NCBI GenBank assembly: GCA_017417315.1
Contig: JAFPZK010000084.1
Coordinates: 62,001 to 126,000 of the forward strand
Source of the DNA: Bacteroidales bacterium
Lineage (GTDB): Bacteria > Bacteroidota > Bacteroidia > Bacteroidales > UBA3824
DNA length: 64,000 nucleotides
Reading direction: 5' to 3'
In this document: piece by piece, positions 1 through 7,999 of the stretch
How the letters are laid out: each line of letters opens with the position of its first letter
Numbering within the stretch: position 1 is the stretch's first letter
The notes under the pieces: generated by a model
What the model was told of the DNA's origin: nothing
The model's database searches: none
The model's input: only the letters and a program-made list of their open reading frames with translations
Translations under genes and position numbers: made by a program

Positions 1-39
1 CATCACAAACGCCGCCCAAAATAGTAAAACCTTTTTCAT
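1..39 (-). CDS. 5' end of an exported protein (partial, runs off the window)
   Basis: The minus strand opens with ATG at 37-39 and reads MKKVLLFWAAFVM before the window edge. A Lys-Lys start followed by a hydrophobic stretch is typical of a signal peptide. It lies 26 bp downstream of the PASTA gene and is probably co-transcribed with it. Only 13 codons are visible, so the product cannot be named. Confidence 0.5.
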   Translation of the reverse strand, partial: MKKVLLFWAAFVM

Positions 40-65
40 AAAAATTCTGAAAGTTTATTTTCTGT

Positions 66-737
66 TTAAAATTCGTCTTCGTCAATTATGTTGTCATCCG
101 TATCCGAATTAGAATCGTAGTCAGACTGAGTGTTGTTGCCCGCATTTTCGTCTTTTTCCCACATAATCAAATCTATGACATCGCCTTTGTACAGTTTTTT
201 ACCTTTCGAGATTTTCGCGCCGTTGATTCTTGCCTCTTTGAAAAGGTCGTTATGAGGACCTTTTTCTTTTTTTACGTTACCCAAAAGCAAGCCTCTTAAT
301 CTCAACTGCTCTTGACAATCCACCAAAGAACGTCCGTTTAAATCTGGCATTTCGGTGATTTCTTTCGACCAAGTTTTGTACGTTAAGAAGACTTTTCTGC
401 CTTCTTTTACGTTGTAACCGGCACGCGGAATCTGACCGCCCGGAATCACCGTCCCGGGTGCAGCACTGCTGTTATAAACCGAATCTGAAACTACCGCTTC
501 GAGTTTTCGGTCTTCAATAATTTTTACCGCCTGCTCTATCGTCATGCCTTCTACCGAGGGAACGCTGACTTTTTGCGAATGTCGCGTGTAAATTCTCAGT
601 CCCATAAAAACGAGAACAAAAAACAACATTATGGAGCCGAGCCAAATGCAAAAATTTTTTATGAAATAGGCGGAAATAAAAAAACCGCCCCATGCCTTCA
701 ATTTGTCTTTGAAAGAATTAGTGTTTTCCTGAGCCAT
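66..737 (-). CDS. membrane-anchored PASTA domain protein
   Basis: The 223-residue protein has one N-terminal membrane segment (about residues 30-52, FCIWLGSIMLFFVLVFMGL) and then an extracytoplasmic part with two or three PASTA units (SVPSVEGMTIEQAVKIIED; TEMPDLNGRSLVDCQEQL) and an acidic Asp/Asn-rich tail. PASTA domains of other bacteria bind peptidoglycan fragments or unlinked beta-lactams, but no kinase domain is attached here, so a structural or sensory envelope role is inferred. An in-frame GTG lies 18 nt upstream (755), but the ATG at 737 (MAQENTNSF) is preferred because the -7 box at 758-765 would place the transcript start close to 751. Confidence 0.8.
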   Translation of the reverse strand: MAQENTNSFKDKLKAWGGFFISAYFIKNFCIWLGSIMLFFVLVFMGLRIYTRHSQKVSVPSVEGMTIEQAVKIIEDRKLEAVVSDSVYNSSAAPGTVIPGGQIPRAGYNVKEGRKVFLTYKTWSKEITEMPDLNGRSLVDCQEQLRLRGLLLGNVKKEKGPHNDLFKEARINGAKISKGKKLYKGDVIDLIMWEKDENAGNNTQSDYDSNSDTDDNIIDEDEF

Positions 738-757
738 TTTGTAGTAATTTTTCACCG

Positions 758-765
758 CAAAATTA
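758..765 (-). promoter_or_regulatory. -7 promoter box of the PASTA gene
   Basis: On the minus strand this reads TAATTTTG, a perfect match to the Bacteroidota -7 consensus TAnnTTTG. It sits 20 nt upstream of the ATG at 737. No clear -33 TTTG was found. Confidence 0.5.
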
Positions 766-858
766 AACTAAATATGTAAGAAAAAAAAATTTTTGAAAAA
801 ACATTAAAAAAAAGTTTTGTTAAACCGATAAAAATAACAATATTTGTAAGCCGAAAAA

Positions 859-2490
859 ATGGGTTATATGAACGAAAAAATATTAATTGTGGACGATACA
901 CCTTCGATAGCCGGTTATATACGGTCGGTATTGGAGGAGTACGGTTATACCGTTTCTGAGGCTTTTGACGGCAATTCGGCCGTCATCGTTGCTAATTCAG
1001 AACGTCCCGACCTTATACTTTTAGATATTATTATGCCGGATATTGACGGTTATGCGATATGTTCTCTGTTGAAAACCAACGGTAATACACGGGACATACC
1101 CGTTATTTTTATGTCTGCGCTTAATTCGTCTTTCGACAAAATCAAGGCTTTTAAGTCCGGCGCGGTAGACTACATCACCAAGCCTATTCAGAGCGAGGAG
1201 ATGATTGCCAGAGTAAGGTCTCATCTTAATATCCGCCGTCTTAACCGCGAACTCATGGAGACAAACCGCTCGCTTGAAGACAAAATTTCGGAGCGTACAA
1301 GAAGTCTTGAAGACTCTAACAAGCGTATGACCGAACTTAACCGTCAACTCGAACAGACTGTCTTAAAATATAAGGAAGCAAAAGAAAAAGCGGAACTCGC
1401 CGAAAAAATCAAGACGGAATTTCTTGCAAACATTTCGCACGAAATTTATACGCCGATGAATGCGATAGTCGGTTTTACAAATCTCGTAAAAGAGACTTCT
1501 GACGAGGAACAGAAAAACGAATATCTCGCATATATAAAAGGCAATGCGATAAAACTTTTGTCGCTGTTCAATAATATTTTGGATTTTTCGCAGGCTCTCA
1601 GCGGCAAAACTACACCGGTTTTTCAGACGGTTAAGATTTCTGAAATTTTGGACTCGGTTTATAAAAATAATTTTCTTTCGGCGCAGTCAAAGTCTTTGGA
1701 AATTATCATCAACAACGAGTGCGGCGAAAATTTTGAAATTGAGACCGACAGAAATATGGTTTTCAGAATTTTGGACAACCTTGTCAACAATTCGCTGAAA
1801 TTTACCGACCGTGGCAATATAGAAATCGGTGTATCTGACGGCGGAGATACCGTAGCCTTTTATGTCAAGGATTCGGGCAAAGGTATCAGTCCGGAACTTT
1901 ATGACAAGATTTTCAAGGCTTTTGAATCGGGTGAGGATACTTACAAACGTTCTAACGGTGGGGCGGGAATAGGTCTTCCGCTTGTAAAGAGTTATGTTTC
2001 CATATTAAAAGGTGATATTTGGTTTGACTCTTCGCCCGGAGCAGGAACTATTTTTTACGTGTCAATACCCGTAAAACAAGATTCTTTTGTTCATACGAAA
2101 ACACCGAGCGAATACGAAGACCTCAAAATTCTTGTCGGCGAAAACGAAGATGTCTCTTTCATACTTTTGAATGAGATTTTGCAGCCGATGAAATTCAACG
2201 TTTTGAGGGCTAAGACCGGTAGAGAACTTTTGGAGCATTACCGTAATAATCCGGATATAGAGTTGATAATCAGTAATTTGTTATTGCCGGAGATTAACGG
2301 TTCGGAAGCAATGAAGATTATCAGAAAAATGGACACTAAAATACCGATGATAGCACAGATTCCGTATTTTTCGGCGCATGCAAAAAGAGAACTGCCGCTT
2401 TCGTGTTGCGACGGTTTTATCGACAAACCCGCTAATGTTCAACAAGTTAAAGATATAATAAAAAAATACGTTAATATTTCAAAACAATAA
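859..2490 (+). CDS. hybrid sensor: receiver, histidine kinase, degenerate receiver
   Basis: Cytoplasmic 543-residue protein without membrane segments. The N-terminal receiver (about 1-125) is complete: VDD acidic pair, phospho-acceptor D56 in LLDIIMPD, MSA and TKP. A coiled linker leads to HisKA with H194 in SHEIYTPMN, where Tyr replaces the usual Arg after HEI. The HATPase domain (about 295-410) has the N box DNLVNNSLKFTD and glycine boxes DSGKGIS and GAGIGLPL. The C-terminal receiver (about 423-540) keeps the Lys (FIDKP) but has Asn (N473, ISNLLLPE) where the phosphorylated Asp should be and GEN instead of an acidic pair, so it probably cannot be phosphorylated. An input receiver plus kinase suggests a relay intermediate. 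ATG at 868 is an alternative start. The transketolase gene follows after 15 nt. Confidence 0.88.
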   Translation: MGYMNEKILIVDDTPSIAGYIRSVLEEYGYTVSEAFDGNSAVIVANSERPDLILLDIIMPDIDGYAICSLLKTNGNTRDIPVIFMSALNSSFDKIKAFKSGAVDYITKPIQSEEMIARVRSHLNIRRLNRELMETNRSLEDKISERTRSLEDSNKRMTELNRQLEQTVLKYKEAKEKAELAEKIKTEFLANISHEIYTPMNAIVGFTNLVKETSDEEQKNEYLAYIKGNAIKLLSLFNNILDFSQALSGKTTPVFQTVKISEILDSVYKNNFLSAQSKSLEIIINNECGENFEIETDRNMVFRILDNLVNNSLKFTDRGNIEIGVSDGGDTVAFYVKDSGKGISPELYDKIFKAFESGEDTYKRSNGGAGIGLPLVKSYVSILKGDIWFDSSPGAGTIFYVSIPVKQDSFVHTKTPSEYEDLKILVGENEDVSFILLNEILQPMKFNVLRAKTGRELLEHYRNNPDIELIISNLLLPEINGSEAMKIIRKMDTKIPMIAQIPYFSAHAKRELPLSCCDGFIDKPANVQQVKDIIKKYVNISKQ

Positions 2491-2505
2491 TTTTATTTTA
2501 AACAA

Positions 2506-4551
2506 ATGGAACAAAAAGCAATAGACCTTAAAGCGGCAGACAATGTCAGATTACTTGCCGCTGCTATGGTAGAAAAAGCAAAATCAGGACACCCCGGCGG
2601 TGCAATGGGCGGTGCGGATTTCGTACACGTATTATTTTCAGAATTTTTGAAATTCGACCCCAATGACCCTGAATGGGATAACAGAGACAGATTTTTCCTC
2701 GATCCCGGACACATGTCTCCGATGTTGTATTCAATTCTTACACTCATCAACAAATTCTCTCTCGAAGACATTAAAAACTTCCGTCAATGGGGCAGCGTAA
2801 CCCCCGGACACCCCGAAAGAGACATCAAACGCGGTATCGAAAACACATCAGGTCCGCTCGGCGTTGGTCATGCTCTCGGTATCGGTGCGGCTATCGCTCA
2901 GGAATTTTTGGCTGCAAGATTCGGCAAAAGAGTTCAGCACAAGACTTACGTTTACATTTCTGACGGCGGTATTCAGGAAGAAATTTCACAAGGCGCAGGA
3001 CGTATTGCAGGTTTCTTAGGCTTGAAAAACCTCATCATGTTCTACGATTCTAACAAAATCCAACTTTCAACAAAATGCAACGAAGTTTCTGACGAAGACA
3101 CTTACGCAAAATACAAAACTTGGGGTTGGAACGTTGTTAAAATCAACGGTAACGACGCTGCGGCTATCCGTCAGGCTTTGAAAAACGCTCAGGACGAAAA
3201 AACAAGACCTACCCTCATCATCGGTGAAACCGCAATGGGTAAAGGTATCGTTACGGAAAACAACGAAAACTTTGAAGGCAAATGCTCTACACACGGACAG
3301 CCGGTTTCTAAATCAGGTGGTTCATTCGAGATGACCGTTAAACACTTAGGTGGTAATCCTGAAAATCCGTTTGAGATTTTCCCCGAAGTTAAAGAGTATT
3401 ACGCTCAGAAACTCGCTGAAAAATCAGCGGCTGCAAAAGCAGAAAAAGAAGAAGAAGCAAAATGGGCTGCTGCAAATCCCGAACTTGCTAAAAAATATCA
3501 GCAATATTTGAACAACGACTTTGAATTGCCTGAATGTGCAGACCTTAACTTCGACAAACCGACCGCAACACGTGGTGCATTAGGCAAAACGTTGGCTGCA
3601 ATGTACGGCAAAGTAGAAAACTTGGTTGTTGCTTCGGCAGACCTTTCAAACTCTGACAAGACAGACGATTTCTTGAAAAAGACCAAAGCATTTGTACCGG
3701 GCGACTTTTCTGGTTCGTTCTTACAGGCAGGCGTTTCGGAACTCACGATGGCTGCTCTTTGTGTCGGAATGTGCTTGCACGGCGGCGTAAGAACGGTTTG
3801 CGGAACATTCTTCGTATTCTCTGACTACGAAAAACCGGTTCTCCGCGTGGCTGCTCTTATGAAAACTCCTGCAATATTCCTTTACACACACGATTCATTC
3901 CGTGTCGGCGAAGACGGTCCTACTCACGAACCTATCGAGCAAGAGGCTCAAATCCGTCTTATGGAGCAGGTTGATAATCACGACGGTAAAATGTCTACTT
4001 TGGTTCTCCGTCCTGCTGACGGTTACGAGTCTATTGAGGCTTACAAATTGGCGTTCAAGAACTTTGACTGTCCGACCGTTATGATTGGTTCTCGTCAGAA
4101 TATTGACTGCTTACCGCAGGGTAAAGCCGCTTCTCAGTTAGACCGTGCTGCTCAAATCGCAAAAGGCGGTTACGTTGTTTGTCAAACCGCAGAAGGCAAT
4201 CCTGACGTTGTTTTGGTTGCTAACGGTTCTGAGGTTGCAACTTTGGTCGGCGCAGCAGGCACGATTGCAGAAAAGACCGGCAAAAAAGTTCGCGTAGTTT
4301 CAATCATTTCTCCGCGCTTGTTTGAAAACCAAGGCGAGGCTTTCATGGAAAGCGTAATTCCTTCTTCGGCAAGAGTTCTTGGTATGACGGCAGGTCTTCC
4401 GAGCGTTTTCGCAACGATTATCCCGAATTTCAAGAAAGACGTTTTCGGTCTTACACACTTCGGCGCATCTGCACCGGCAGGCGTTTTGGACGAGAAATTC
4501 GGCTTCAAACCCGAACTCTACGCTCAGTGGGCAGTTGAAAAATTGAAATAA
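2506..4551 (+). CDS. tkt: transketolase
   Basis: The 681-residue enzyme transfers two-carbon ketol units between sugar phosphates in the non-oxidative pentose phosphate pathway, using thiamine diphosphate and a divalent metal. Family marks are KSGHPGGAMG near the N terminus, the cofactor motif from SDGGIQEE to FYDSN (about residues 152-185), the pyrimidine domain with THDSFRVGEDGPTHEP (about 460-475), and a C-terminal domain with VLVANGSEV. Length fits a full single-chain enzyme. It starts 15 nt after the hybrid kinase stop, so they may be co-transcribed, although nothing links their functions. A strong hairpin with a T run follows the stop. Confidence 0.95.
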   Translation: MEQKAIDLKAADNVRLLAAAMVEKAKSGHPGGAMGGADFVHVLFSEFLKFDPNDPEWDNRDRFFLDPGHMSPMLYSILTLINKFSLEDIKNFRQWGSVTPGHPERDIKRGIENTSGPLGVGHALGIGAAIAQEFLAARFGKRVQHKTYVYISDGGIQEEISQGAGRIAGFLGLKNLIMFYDSNKIQLSTKCNEVSDEDTYAKYKTWGWNVVKINGNDAAAIRQALKNAQDEKTRPTLIIGETAMGKGIVTENNENFEGKCSTHGQPVSKSGGSFEMTVKHLGGNPENPFEIFPEVKEYYAQKLAEKSAAAKAEKEEEAKWAAANPELAKKYQQYLNNDFELPECADLNFDKPTATRGALGKTLAAMYGKVENLVVASADLSNSDKTDDFLKKTKAFVPGDFSGSFLQAGVSELTMAALCVGMCLHGGVRTVCGTFFVFSDYEKPVLRVAALMKTPAIFLYTHDSFRVGEDGPTHEPIEQEAQIRLMEQVDNHDGKMSTLVLRPADGYESIEAYKLAFKNFDCPTVMIGSRQNIDCLPQGKAASQLDRAAQIAKGGYVVCQTAEGNPDVVLVANGSEVATLVGAAGTIAEKTGKKVRVVSIISPRLFENQGEAFMESVIPSSARVLGMTAGLPSVFATIIPNFKKDVFGLTHFGASAPAGVLDEKFGFKPELYAQWAVEKLK

Positions 4552-4571
4552 TTTTTTCTCATTTCTTATTT

Positions 4572-4611
4572 GTAGAGACGTTGCACAACACAACGTCTCT
4601 ATTTTATTTTT
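4572..4611 (+). terminator. intrinsic terminator after tkt, with REP-like GTAG foot
   Basis: A perfect 11-bp stem (4573-4583 with 4591-4601, TAGAGACGTTG) encloses a 7-nt loop and is followed by TTTTATTTTT. It is well placed to end the tkt transcript. The left arm begins with GTAG, the tetranucleotide typical of REP elements moved by TnpA-REP (RAYT) proteins, so it may also be a dispersed repeat. Confidence 0.8.
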
Positions 4612-4624
4612 ATCCAATTATATG

Positions 4625-4646
4625 ATTTAAGCAAATGTACGTGGAT
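4625..4646 (-). pseudogene. relic of a DUF4143-type ATPase 3' end
   Basis: These 22 nt are identical to 8023-8044, which encode IHVHLLK near the C terminus of the intact minus-strand ATPase gene at 8000-9208. Here the reading frame runs into unrelated sequence on both sides. A 22-nt exact match is not expected by chance in 64 kb, so this is read as the remnant of a lost copy, or the scar left where a copy recombined. Confidence 0.45.
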
Positions 4647-4691
4647 AAAAAAAATTGTGCTTTTTAAACAGTCCCATTCGATGACAGAATT

Positions 4692-4757
4692 TTTGCCTAC
4701 CAATTTGCCTACCTACTTGAAAACGCTTGTTTTGTCGGAATAGTATTATTATTTTTG
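4692..4757 (+). promoter_or_regulatory. promoter region with a direct repeat
   Basis: TATTTTTG at 4750-4757 matches the -7 consensus TAnnTTTG and lies 29 nt before the ATG at 4787. Upstream, TTTGCCTACC occurs twice (4692-4701 and 4704-4713), 12 nt apart, which is a possible regulator site. Confidence 0.45.
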
Positions 4758-4786
4758 CATCAAAAAATATTAATAAACTTAAATAT

Positions 4787-6451
4787 ATGACACAAAAACA
4801 ACAAGACAATTTTGAATGTCTTTTAGCATTTCTTGCCGGAGCGATTGTGGCGGCAATGATTGAGCGTGTGTTAAATTCAAGGAATAAGGCGAGCGGCTTA
4901 ACGTTGTTTTCGGCAGCGGCGGGCGGCTGCGTTGGAATTTGGATTTATCAGAATCACAAACGTAAAAATCGCAACAACGGACAAGAATTCAATGTCCCCG
5001 AAAACCTTATCGCTTATAACGGCGACCCACGGGAATTCTTCAAAACAAAACTTTTCAAGAGGATTATTTTTGATAATGTAACCGGTTACAAAAGTTGCAA
5101 AATCGGGAAATATTCTCTGCCTTATTGTAATGAGGCAGATTTACAATCAACCAGCAATCTGTTTTATTGTCGTTTTTTCGACATTGAAACTTACGAAAAT
5201 TGCCTTAACGACTTGTTTAACAATGAAGCAACATTCAGAGTTTATAATCCCGAATATAATGAAGACGGCTGGCAACTCGCCTCAGAGCGTGTTAAAAACG
5301 ATTTGGCGGCGGTTACAACCACTCACCGCGTTAATTCGCCGTTTACAATCGCAAGTTTTATTAACGCTGACGAGCCGGAAATCGTTGATTTTTATGAGGT
5401 TGATTTAAGGGAAATGATAGAATGGCGCAACAAGAATTGGGCGGCAAGTTCGTCAATTATCACATTAAGCAAAATTTACAAACGCAAATTCGCCGCCGAA
5501 TCTCTGAAAAACGGATTTCTTGATTTGGCTCGTTATTATGAACTTGACAAAAACTGCTTGTACAGAATTACTTACGAAAATCAAGACAATTATCTTAACC
5601 CCGGTAAAATTTTGTTCAACGCCGAAGAACTTCGCTATTTTGCATACGGTTACATCACTGCGAGAATGAATTTGACTTATTACGAGGCGTTGTTTGCAGC
5701 GGTTAATTTTTTCGCCAAAGAAAACTTTTCTGATTGCAACAATTTGAAAAACAACGAAATGCCGTGGTTGATAAGTGCATTTTATTACGGTTTTTATTAC
5801 TTTTATAACCAGAAACGTGCTGTCGAACCTCTGAAAATGAACCATTACGAGCCGTATAATTTCAACAATGAAAAGGTAATTGATTTGGATTGGGATTTGG
5901 GTGATTTTGCGATTGACACGGTTTTAACACTCGGCAGTTTCAACGTTTTGAAAGCAGGGTATTCCGTTATGCAAATCTCAACAAAAATGACCGTCGGAAT
6001 GTTGGTGGACGTTATAATACAGATAGAATTAAACAAACTTGACGGTACATCAACGAAAGACGCAATCTCGGCAGTCAATTGGTCAGACGCATTTTACAGC
6101 GGCGTTGAAATTCTGCACAGCAAGTGGCTGACTTCATCGCTTATAGCAATGCTGAGGACGGCATTAAAGGATGTTCCGTATATAAAAAGTACGGAAGATG
6201 TAAAAGAGATTGTTATAAAATGTGGACGAACTATTTCGTCAAATTTTATTGCAAGTTGGGCTGTTAACAAAAACGACCGTTTTGCTAAAATTATCCGCAA
6301 GTGTTTAAGGAATAACGCATCCGAAACAATTAACGGACTGTGGGTATTGGGGCTTGACAAAGGCACTGTTGAGTGGATTGTGGCAAAGGTTATTGATACT
6401 ACGGAGGGTGAAGTTTTCAATTTAATTGAACAAAAATATGAAAAAAGATAA
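4787..6451 (+). CDS. unrecognised membrane-anchored protein, toxin-linker-like C-terminal part
   Basis: 554 residues from the ATG at 4787; the open frame extends 60 nt upstream through the promoter and is not used. Two N-terminal hydrophobic segments (LLAFLAGAIVAAMI; LFSAAAGGCVGIWIYQ) are followed by a basic stretch (NHKRKNR) and a long soluble region. The C-terminal third (WDLGDFAIDTVLTLGSF, then SAVNWSDAFYSGVEIL) resembles the helical linkers that precede toxin domains in Rhs-like proteins; this is pattern recognition only. The N terminus is built like that of the 10664-12007 product (ALLGGAAGYSIYKSHHIKH). The next gene starts inside its 3' end. No known family was recognised. Confidence 0.7.
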   Translation: MTQKQQDNFECLLAFLAGAIVAAMIERVLNSRNKASGLTLFSAAAGGCVGIWIYQNHKRKNRNNGQEFNVPENLIAYNGDPREFFKTKLFKRIIFDNVTGYKSCKIGKYSLPYCNEADLQSTSNLFYCRFFDIETYENCLNDLFNNEATFRVYNPEYNEDGWQLASERVKNDLAAVTTTHRVNSPFTIASFINADEPEIVDFYEVDLREMIEWRNKNWAASSSIITLSKIYKRKFAAESLKNGFLDLARYYELDKNCLYRITYENQDNYLNPGKILFNAEELRYFAYGYITARMNLTYYEALFAAVNFFAKENFSDCNNLKNNEMPWLISAFYYGFYYFYNQKRAVEPLKMNHYEPYNFNNEKVIDLDWDLGDFAIDTVLTLGSFNVLKAGYSVMQISTKMTVGMLVDVIIQIELNKLDGTSTKDAISAVNWSDAFYSGVEILHSKWLTSSLIAMLRTALKDVPYIKSTEDVKEIVIKCGRTISSNFIASWAVNKNDRFAKIIRKCLRNNASETINGLWVLGLDKGTVEWIVAKVIDTTEGEVFNLIEQKYEKR

Positions 6452-6707
6452 GAGTCCGTGGTGGGGAAATTTGATTGTTGCTGCTTTCGTATTGTTTATG
6501 ATTATAGCGGCATATTATAATTATGATGATTTCATTGCAATAGACCATAGCCCAAATCAACCCAAAGGTTCGCGTGGAATGCAGGCAATTTTCATACTTT
6601 TAGACTACTGGGGCGGGAAATATTTGCTTTTTACATTTTTAATTTTATTAATGATTCTTGCCCTTTGGGAAGCGTATAAAGATTACAAAAACCGTTTCGA
6701 GGACTAA
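6438..6707 (+). CDS. small two-span membrane protein
   Basis: 89 residues from ATG 6438 (MKKDKSPWWGN), overlapping the upstream stop by 14 nt in another frame, which implies translational coupling. It has two hydrophobic segments (LIVAAFVLFMIIAAYY and LLFTFLILLMILALWE) joined by a loop with PKGSRGMQAIFILLDYWGGK. An upstream in-frame TTG (6426) is less likely. The size, topology and overlap with a larger membrane-anchored protein are like an immunity or accessory subunit, but that is inference. Confidence 0.7.
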   Translation: MKKDKSPWWGNLIVAAFVLFMIIAAYYNYDDFIAIDHSPNQPKGSRGMQAIFILLDYWGGKYLLFTFLILLMILALWEAYKDYKNRFED

Positions 6708-6723
6708 ATACTGACGTTTTGGC

Positions 6724-6777
6724 ACTGACAGATTGTTATATTTTATCTAATAAATTATGACAATCTGTCAGTTTTTT
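6724..6777 (+). terminator. long-loop inverted repeat with T run
   Basis: A perfect 13-bp inverted repeat (6724-6736 and 6760-6772, ACTGACAGATTGT) with a 23-nt AT-rich loop is followed by T5. It lies 16 nt after the stop at 6707 and would end the preceding pair of genes. The large loop also allows an operator role for the next gene. Confidence 0.6.
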
Positions 6778-6790
6778 GTATTTTTTAGCA

Positions 6791-7948
6791 ATGGTATTAA
6801 AATTGATTAACTCCAATTATCCGAAATTAAAAACAAATGAAAACACAATGGAAGATTTAAAAGATATAATTTTTGACCAGATTGATAATGAGCAGGGGAA
6901 ATCGTTTACTATTGAAAATAACGGCGAAAAGATATTCTTAATCATTATTTTATTGTTGATATTTGCTTTTGGTCATTGCAGTCGGTTTTCCGTTTTTATT
7001 CAAAGGGTTTGCAGGTATTATTACACGAGAAAAATTTTCTCAAAAAACAATTTTCCGAAAATTCCAAAATCAAATTATCCAATTGATATTGATGTTTTAC
7101 TGCAATCAGTAAACAAGTTGGAAAATAAACAACGCAGGTTTGTTTTTGACTGGTTGAAAGAATCCGTGCCGGAACTCAATACACAGTTAATGGAAGAAAA
7201 GCGGTACAAGGATTTTAAAACGGCAGTAAAGAATTTGTCGTATAACGGCAGAACTCAATTTCGCCAATGTATGTCTGAGATTGATTTCTTAATGAAAATC
7301 TATCACTTGGAATGTCTGTTTGTGAATCTGAAGTTTAATAAGAAGCATTATCGTCCTACCAATGACTTGTTGGCAGATGTTATTGATATTCTTGATTTTA
7401 TACCTGATAAAGACAGAACATTAGTAGAATTGAAAGATGATTTAATAAAGTTTACTTCGAGCGGAGATTTTGCACAAACAGATTTGAATGAAAGACTGTT
7501 TAAAATGTGGAATGATGAGCATTTTACCAAATTCATCGACAATTTTACGGCGGCAGAAAAGCCAATTTTCAAAAGTATGCAAATGCCTGAAAAATTTGAC
7601 AACTCGAAATTGAAAAAATTGTACTGTGAATTGGTAAAAAAGGGTTGTCTTTTGCCCGACAATGAAGACGTTTTCATAAATATCTTCAATGAAGGAATTT
7701 CAGCCAATCTATATGTTATTTGGAAAAGTAAAAACCGCTATGAATTTGTGTATTTCATTTTTGCCCTGTACAAAACAACATTCAAGAAAATAAGCGATGA
7801 AATAAAAACAATGATTCCCCAAATTTTCAAAGATAAAAACGGCAAACCGCTAAAAGTTTATAATAAAGGGCAAGGCGATGGTAAGAGATTTCGCGAAGAT
7901 TTTAAGAAAATGGTTGAAGAATTGGTTGAAAAATATCGAAATGATTAA
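6791..7948 (+). CDS. unrecognised protein with one membrane segment
   Basis: 385 residues from ATG 6791; ATG 6848 (MEDLKDIIF) is an equally possible start. A TTG at 6776 is rejected because it lies in the terminator hairpin. One hydrophobic segment near residues 48-65 (IFLIIILLLIFAFG) is followed by a charged, helix-rich region (KLENKQRRFVFDWLKESV; LKKLYCELVKKGCLLP; YEFVYFIFALYKTTFKKI), ending KKMVEELVEKYRND. No motif of a known enzyme was seen. It stands alone between the terminator at 6724 and the hairpin at 7957, with strongly AT-rich codon use like the rest of the island. Confidence 0.65.
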   Translation: MVLKLINSNYPKLKTNENTMEDLKDIIFDQIDNEQGKSFTIENNGEKIFLIIILLLIFAFGHCSRFSVFIQRVCRYYYTRKIFSKNNFPKIPKSNYPIDIDVLLQSVNKLENKQRRFVFDWLKESVPELNTQLMEEKRYKDFKTAVKNLSYNGRTQFRQCMSEIDFLMKIYHLECLFVNLKFNKKHYRPTNDLLADVIDILDFIPDKDRTLVELKDDLIKFTSSGDFAQTDLNERLFKMWNDEHFTKFIDNFTAAEKPIFKSMQMPEKFDNSKLKKLYCELVKKGCLLPDNEDVFINIFNEGISANLYVIWKSKNRYEFVYFIFALYKTTFKKISDEIKTMIPQIFKDKNGKPLKVYNKGQGDGKRFREDFKKMVEELVEKYRND

Positions 7949-7956
7949 AACGATTT

Positions 7957-7993
7957 TCCGCCAAATCTACTAAAAAAACACAGATTTGGCGGA
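7957..7993. repeat. TTTGGCGG hairpin, copy A
   Basis: TCCGCCAAATCT (7957-7968) and its complement (7982-7993) form a 12-bp stem around the 13-nt loop ACTAAAAAAACAC. It lies between the 3' ends of two convergent genes and could terminate both. A nearly identical element is at 12556-12592, and single arms are at 9324-9335, 12531-12540 and 12608-12619. Confidence 0.8.
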
Positions 7994-7999
7994 TTTTTA

